From contig CAZJLO010000043.1 in the NCBI GenBank assembly GCA_964547105.1, positions 1-15,693 of the forward strand: a DNA stretch of 15,693 nt, given 5' to 3'. The position numbers and the translations under genes are program-made. The notes below the pieces were generated by a model. It was not told the DNA's origin, ran no database searches, and worked only from the letters and a program-made list of their open reading frames with translations. Positions 13,576 through 15,693 of this stretch are shown here, piece by piece; positions within the stretch are counted from its first letter, which is position 1; every line of letters begins with the position of its first letter. Source of the DNA: RXOA01 sp964547105 (GTDB taxonomy: Bacteria; Bipolaricaulota; Bipolaricaulia; UBA7950; UBA9294).

Positions 13576-14403
13576 ATGGACGAACCGGGGTTGGTGTCGG
13601 GCCGCTTTCTGTTCCGAAACGGCCCTTCAGACGGACGGCTTGCGCCGGGCGCGGTTGTTCTGTTGCTTTCTATCGCCTTGTGCGTGCTCGGAATCGGACT
13701 GTCTGCATCTACGGTCAACGGTGTGACGATCACCCTGCTGAACGCCACCTACAATCGACCCCACGATATGACCGAGTTTCGCTACCGGGTCTCCAGTGCG
13801 CCGGATCCGTCCATCCGCTTCTGGGTGCTTGAGATTCCCGAGTGCATCGAGGATTCGATGATCCTGTTCACCAACAAGCCGTGCAGTTGGGTGGCGGAGC
13901 CGTTTCGAGGGCTGCGGTTTGATGTTCCCCACGTGACGACGACCTACCATGTCCGCTTGTCCGGCTATTGGGACACGGCTTCCGTTCAGGCCGCGGTGGC
14001 CGGTGTCGCCAGCAGCGATCTGCAGTGGGGGTTGTCTTCCGTATCCGGTCCCGGCTGTTCGACATGGATGTCGCTGGAGGTCGTCGAAGGGGAAGCAATC
14101 TCATTTCCCGACGTGACGGGCGCGGGTCGGTTCCCCGCCGAGTCGGAGACGATTCTTCGCGTGATCTGCTCCGTGGATGGTTGGTCGTTGGACCACATCA
14201 TCGATGTCAGCGTTCCATCCGGAGGGGGTTCGGACGTTGTCTACGATGCGTTCTCGGTCGCGTATGATTCCTTTCGGCCCGTTGCCGGGACAACGGATAT
14301 CACCGTAGCGTATGCGCTGATGTTCGATGAGCAGGATTTCTCGAAGCTCCCGTCCGGCGACTATCAGATCGCCGTCGTGTACACGCTGGTTTCCCCGGAC
14401 TAG
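13576..14403 (+). CDS. Unrecognised exported or membrane-anchored protein
   Basis: A 275-residue protein with a short charged N-terminus, one hydrophobic segment (about 22-45; LAPGAVVLLLSIALCVLGIGL) acting as a signal peptide or anchor, and a long extracytoplasmic part. The mature part is rich in Ser, Thr, Val and aromatic residues and looks beta-stranded. It has TEFRYRVSSAPDPSIRFWVL near the start and about four spaced cysteines (C90, C103 and two later ones) that could form disulfides. I recognise no named family, although the FRYRV/FWVLEIP pattern recalls repeat-poor beta-sandwich domains of secreted bacterial proteins. GGGAGG (13563-13568) fixes the start; an upstream in-frame ATG at 13489 has no such site. 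It is divergent from the ATP-cone kinase and convergent with glnS. Confidence 0.7.
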   Translation: MDEPGLVSGRFLFRNGPSDGRLAPGAVVLLLSIALCVLGIGLSASTVNGVTITLLNATYNRPHDMTEFRYRVSSAPDPSIRFWVLEIPECIEDSMILFTNKPCSWVAEPFRGLRFDVPHVTTTYHVRLSGYWDTASVQAAVAGVASSDLQWGLSSVSGPGCSTWMSLEVVEGEAISFPDVTGAGRFPAESETILRVICSVDGWSLDHIIDVSVPSGGGSDVVYDAFSVAYDSFRPVAGTTDITVAYALMFDEQDFSKLPSGDYQIAVVYTLVSPD

Positions 14404-14410
14404 AAGGAAA

Positions 14411-14441
14411 CGCCGGCTCCCTTCCGGCGAAGGAAGCCGGG
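14411..14441 (+). other. Nested inverted repeats between convergent genes
   Basis: CGCCGG/CCGGCG can form a short hairpin. Alternatively the outer CCGGCT/AGCCGG with CCTT/AAGG can form a longer stem with small bulges. Neither is followed by a U-tract on either strand. It may slow polymerase or protect 3' ends between the convergent exported-protein gene and glnS; terminator activity is not shown. Confidence 0.4.
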
Positions 14442-14488
14442 AACAAACCGCAAGGATCGCGTGCAACGGGCAAGAATACGCGTGAAGG

Positions 14489-15693
14489 TCAGCGTCTCTT
14501 GCTGTCGGACGCCGTTGGATTGCTTGCTTGCTTTCTTACCTTGGCCCAGGTGTCGCGTAGCGTGGTGGTGCGATTGAACACGGGGTAGCCGAATCGGGAA
14601 TCGACATCGGCGACGAAGTACCCCTGGCGCTCGAACTGGAAATGATCTCCGGGCTTCGCCGAGGCGAGTCCCGGCTCCAGCTTGCAGTCGAGACGGACAG
14701 CCAGCGAATCAGGGTTGAGGTTGTCGAGCCATGTCCCTCCCGTTTCGACTTCGTTCGGGTTCTCCTCTGCAAACAGATGGTCGTACAGCCGCACTTCGGC
14801 ATCGAGGGCATGCTCCGCGGAAACCCAGTGCAGTGTCGCCTTGACCCGACGACCGTCGGGGGCATCCCCACCCCGTGTCGCCGGATCGTACCTGCAGCGA
14901 AGTTCGACGATGTTGCCGTCGGCATCCTTCACCACGTCCTCGCACGTGATGAAGTACGCGTAGCGCAGGCGGACTTCTCTGCCAGGAGCAAGCCGGTAGA
15001 ACTTCTTCGGCGGATCCTCCATGAAGTCTTCGCGTTCGATGAAGATCTCGCGTGAGAAAGGAACCATCCGCGTTCCCGCCGAAGCATCTTCCGGGTTGTT
15101 GATCGCTTCCAGCTGTTCGGTTTGGCCGTCTGGATAGTTGGTGATCACAACCCGCAAAGGGTTGAGCACCCCCATGACGCGCGCTGCTCGTCGGTTGAGA
15201 TCCTGTCGAAGGCAGTGCTCTAAGAACGCGACATCGACGATGCCCTCCGACTTGGTGACGCCGATCTCATCGACAAATGCAGCGATCGCCTCCGGTGTGT
15301 AGCCGCGACGGCGCAGTCCGCGAAGCGTCGGCATGCGCGGGTCGTCCCATCCGGCGACGTGACCGCCCTCGACGAGCTGGCGCAGTCGGCGTTTGCTCAT
15401 CACCGTGTAGGCAAGGTTAAGGCGGCCATACTCGATCTGGCGCGGGCGGTTGGGAACAGGAAGCTGATCGAGGAACCAATCATACAGCGGACGGTGGTTC
15501 TCGAATTCCAGGCTGCACGTAGAATGCGTAATCCCTTCGATCGCATCGGACTGCCCGTGCGTCCAGTCGTACGTTGGGTAGATGCACCAAGCATCCCCCT
15601 GACGCTGGTGGGTGGCACGCAGAATCCGATACATGACAGGATCGCGCATGTTGAGGTTGGGATGGGCCATATCGATCTTGGCGCGGAGGGTGC
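14489..15693 (-). CDS. glnS: Glutaminyl-tRNA synthetase, C-terminal part (5' end outside window)
   Basis: Class Ic glutaminyl-tRNA synthetase, which charges tRNA-Gln directly. The frame is open to the window edge (KIDMAHPNLNMRDPVMYRI), so the HIGH motif lies outside. The KMSKS-equivalent VMSKRRLRQLV is present, followed by GWDDPRMPTLRGLRRRGY and the GlnRS-specific GVTKSEG. The C-terminal anticodon-binding beta-barrels contain VPFSREIFIEREDF, GREVRLRYAYFI, HWVSAEHALDAEVRLYD and PVFNRTTTLRDTWAKV, closely parallel to E. coli GlnRS from memory. These features separate it from GluRS. A GlnRS suggests direct Gln-tRNA synthesis, although a GatCAB route could coexist. It ends in TGA. Confidence 0.95.
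   Translation of the reverse strand, partial: TLRAKIDMAHPNLNMRDPVMYRILRATHQRQGDAWCIYPTYDWTHGQSDAIEGITHSTCSLEFENHRPLYDWFLDQLPVPNRPRQIEYGRLNLAYTVMSKRRLRQLVEGGHVAGWDDPRMPTLRGLRRRGYTPEAIAAFVDEIGVTKSEGIVDVAFLEHCLRQDLNRRAARVMGVLNPLRVVITNYPDGQTEQLEAINNPEDASAGTRMVPFSREIFIEREDFMEDPPKKFYRLAPGREVRLRYAYFITCEDVVKDADGNIVELRCRYDPATRGGDAPDGRRVKATLHWVSAEHALDAEVRLYDHLFAEENPNEVETGGTWLDNLNPDSLAVRLDCKLEPGLASAKPGDHFQFERQGYFVADVDSRFGYPVFNRTTTLRDTWAKVRKQASNPTASDSKRR

Noticed and set aside
13437..13748. N-terminal extension of the ATP-cone kinase to 599 residues
   Set aside because: The extension is low-complexity, runs antisense through the divergent exported-protein gene, and lies upstream of the TATAAT box that sets the start at 13436.
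1..15693. CRISPR arrays, insertion sequences, tRNA or rRNA genes
   Set aside because: No regularly spaced direct repeats, transposase motifs, or tRNA/rRNA cores were seen on reading the window.

Overview
The window is bacterial chromosomal DNA of about 58% G+C (estimated by eye). It carries a bacterial core: NAD-dependent DNA ligase, RlmN, a sigma-70 factor, PriA and GlnRS. It also carries two proteins of archaeal/eukaryotic character: a Pus10-type tRNA pseudouridine synthase and a DRG-like TGS GTPase. TAG, TGA and TAA all serve as normal stops. This mix would fit a deep-branching lineage such as Bipolaricaulota (Acetothermia/OP1), but that assignment is an inference and needs a marker-gene tree.

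Layout. Positions 1-1742 (+) hold the 3' end of ligA and, overlapping it by 23 bp, rlmN. Positions 1729-4011 (-) hold a likely two-gene operon, pus10 then a sigma-70 factor; the sigma gene's 3' end overlaps that of rlmN by 14 bp. At 4094-4555 (+), divergent from pus10, lies a compact transcription unit: a good sigma-70 promoter, a GEMM-I cyclic-di-GMP riboswitch, about 300 nt with only a weak small ORF, and a strong intrinsic terminator. Positions 4656-5724 (+) are a decayed HtrA-type secreted protease gene with an in-frame stop, a frameshift and a changed active-site loop. Positions 5792-8524 (+) hold two tandem paralogous ArsB/NhaD-type membrane transporters of identical length. Positions 8612-10810 (+) encode a PriA that keeps its zinc-binding cysteines but has lost the helicase ATPase motifs. 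Positions 10886-13436 (-) hold an ATP-cone/uridine-kinase-like fusion followed by the DRG-like GTPase. Positions 13576-14403 (+) encode an unrecognised exported or membrane-anchored protein, and 14489-15693 (-) the C-terminal part of glutaminyl-tRNA synthetase.

Functional themes are RNA modification and translation (RlmN, Pus10, GlnRS, the GTPase), replication and repair (LigA, PriA) and ion transport. A recurring regulatory pattern is visible. Four genes (both transporters, priA and the ATP-cone kinase) have a -10-like hexamer ending only 6-10 nt before the ATG and no usable Shine-Dalgarno, which suggests leaderless mRNAs. Other genes (rlmN, the sigma factor, the protease remnant, the exported protein) have clear Shine-Dalgarno sites. 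The points most worth a second look are the bacterial Pus10, the c-di-GMP riboswitch unit with no recognisable target, the helicase-dead PriA and the leaderless promoter pattern.
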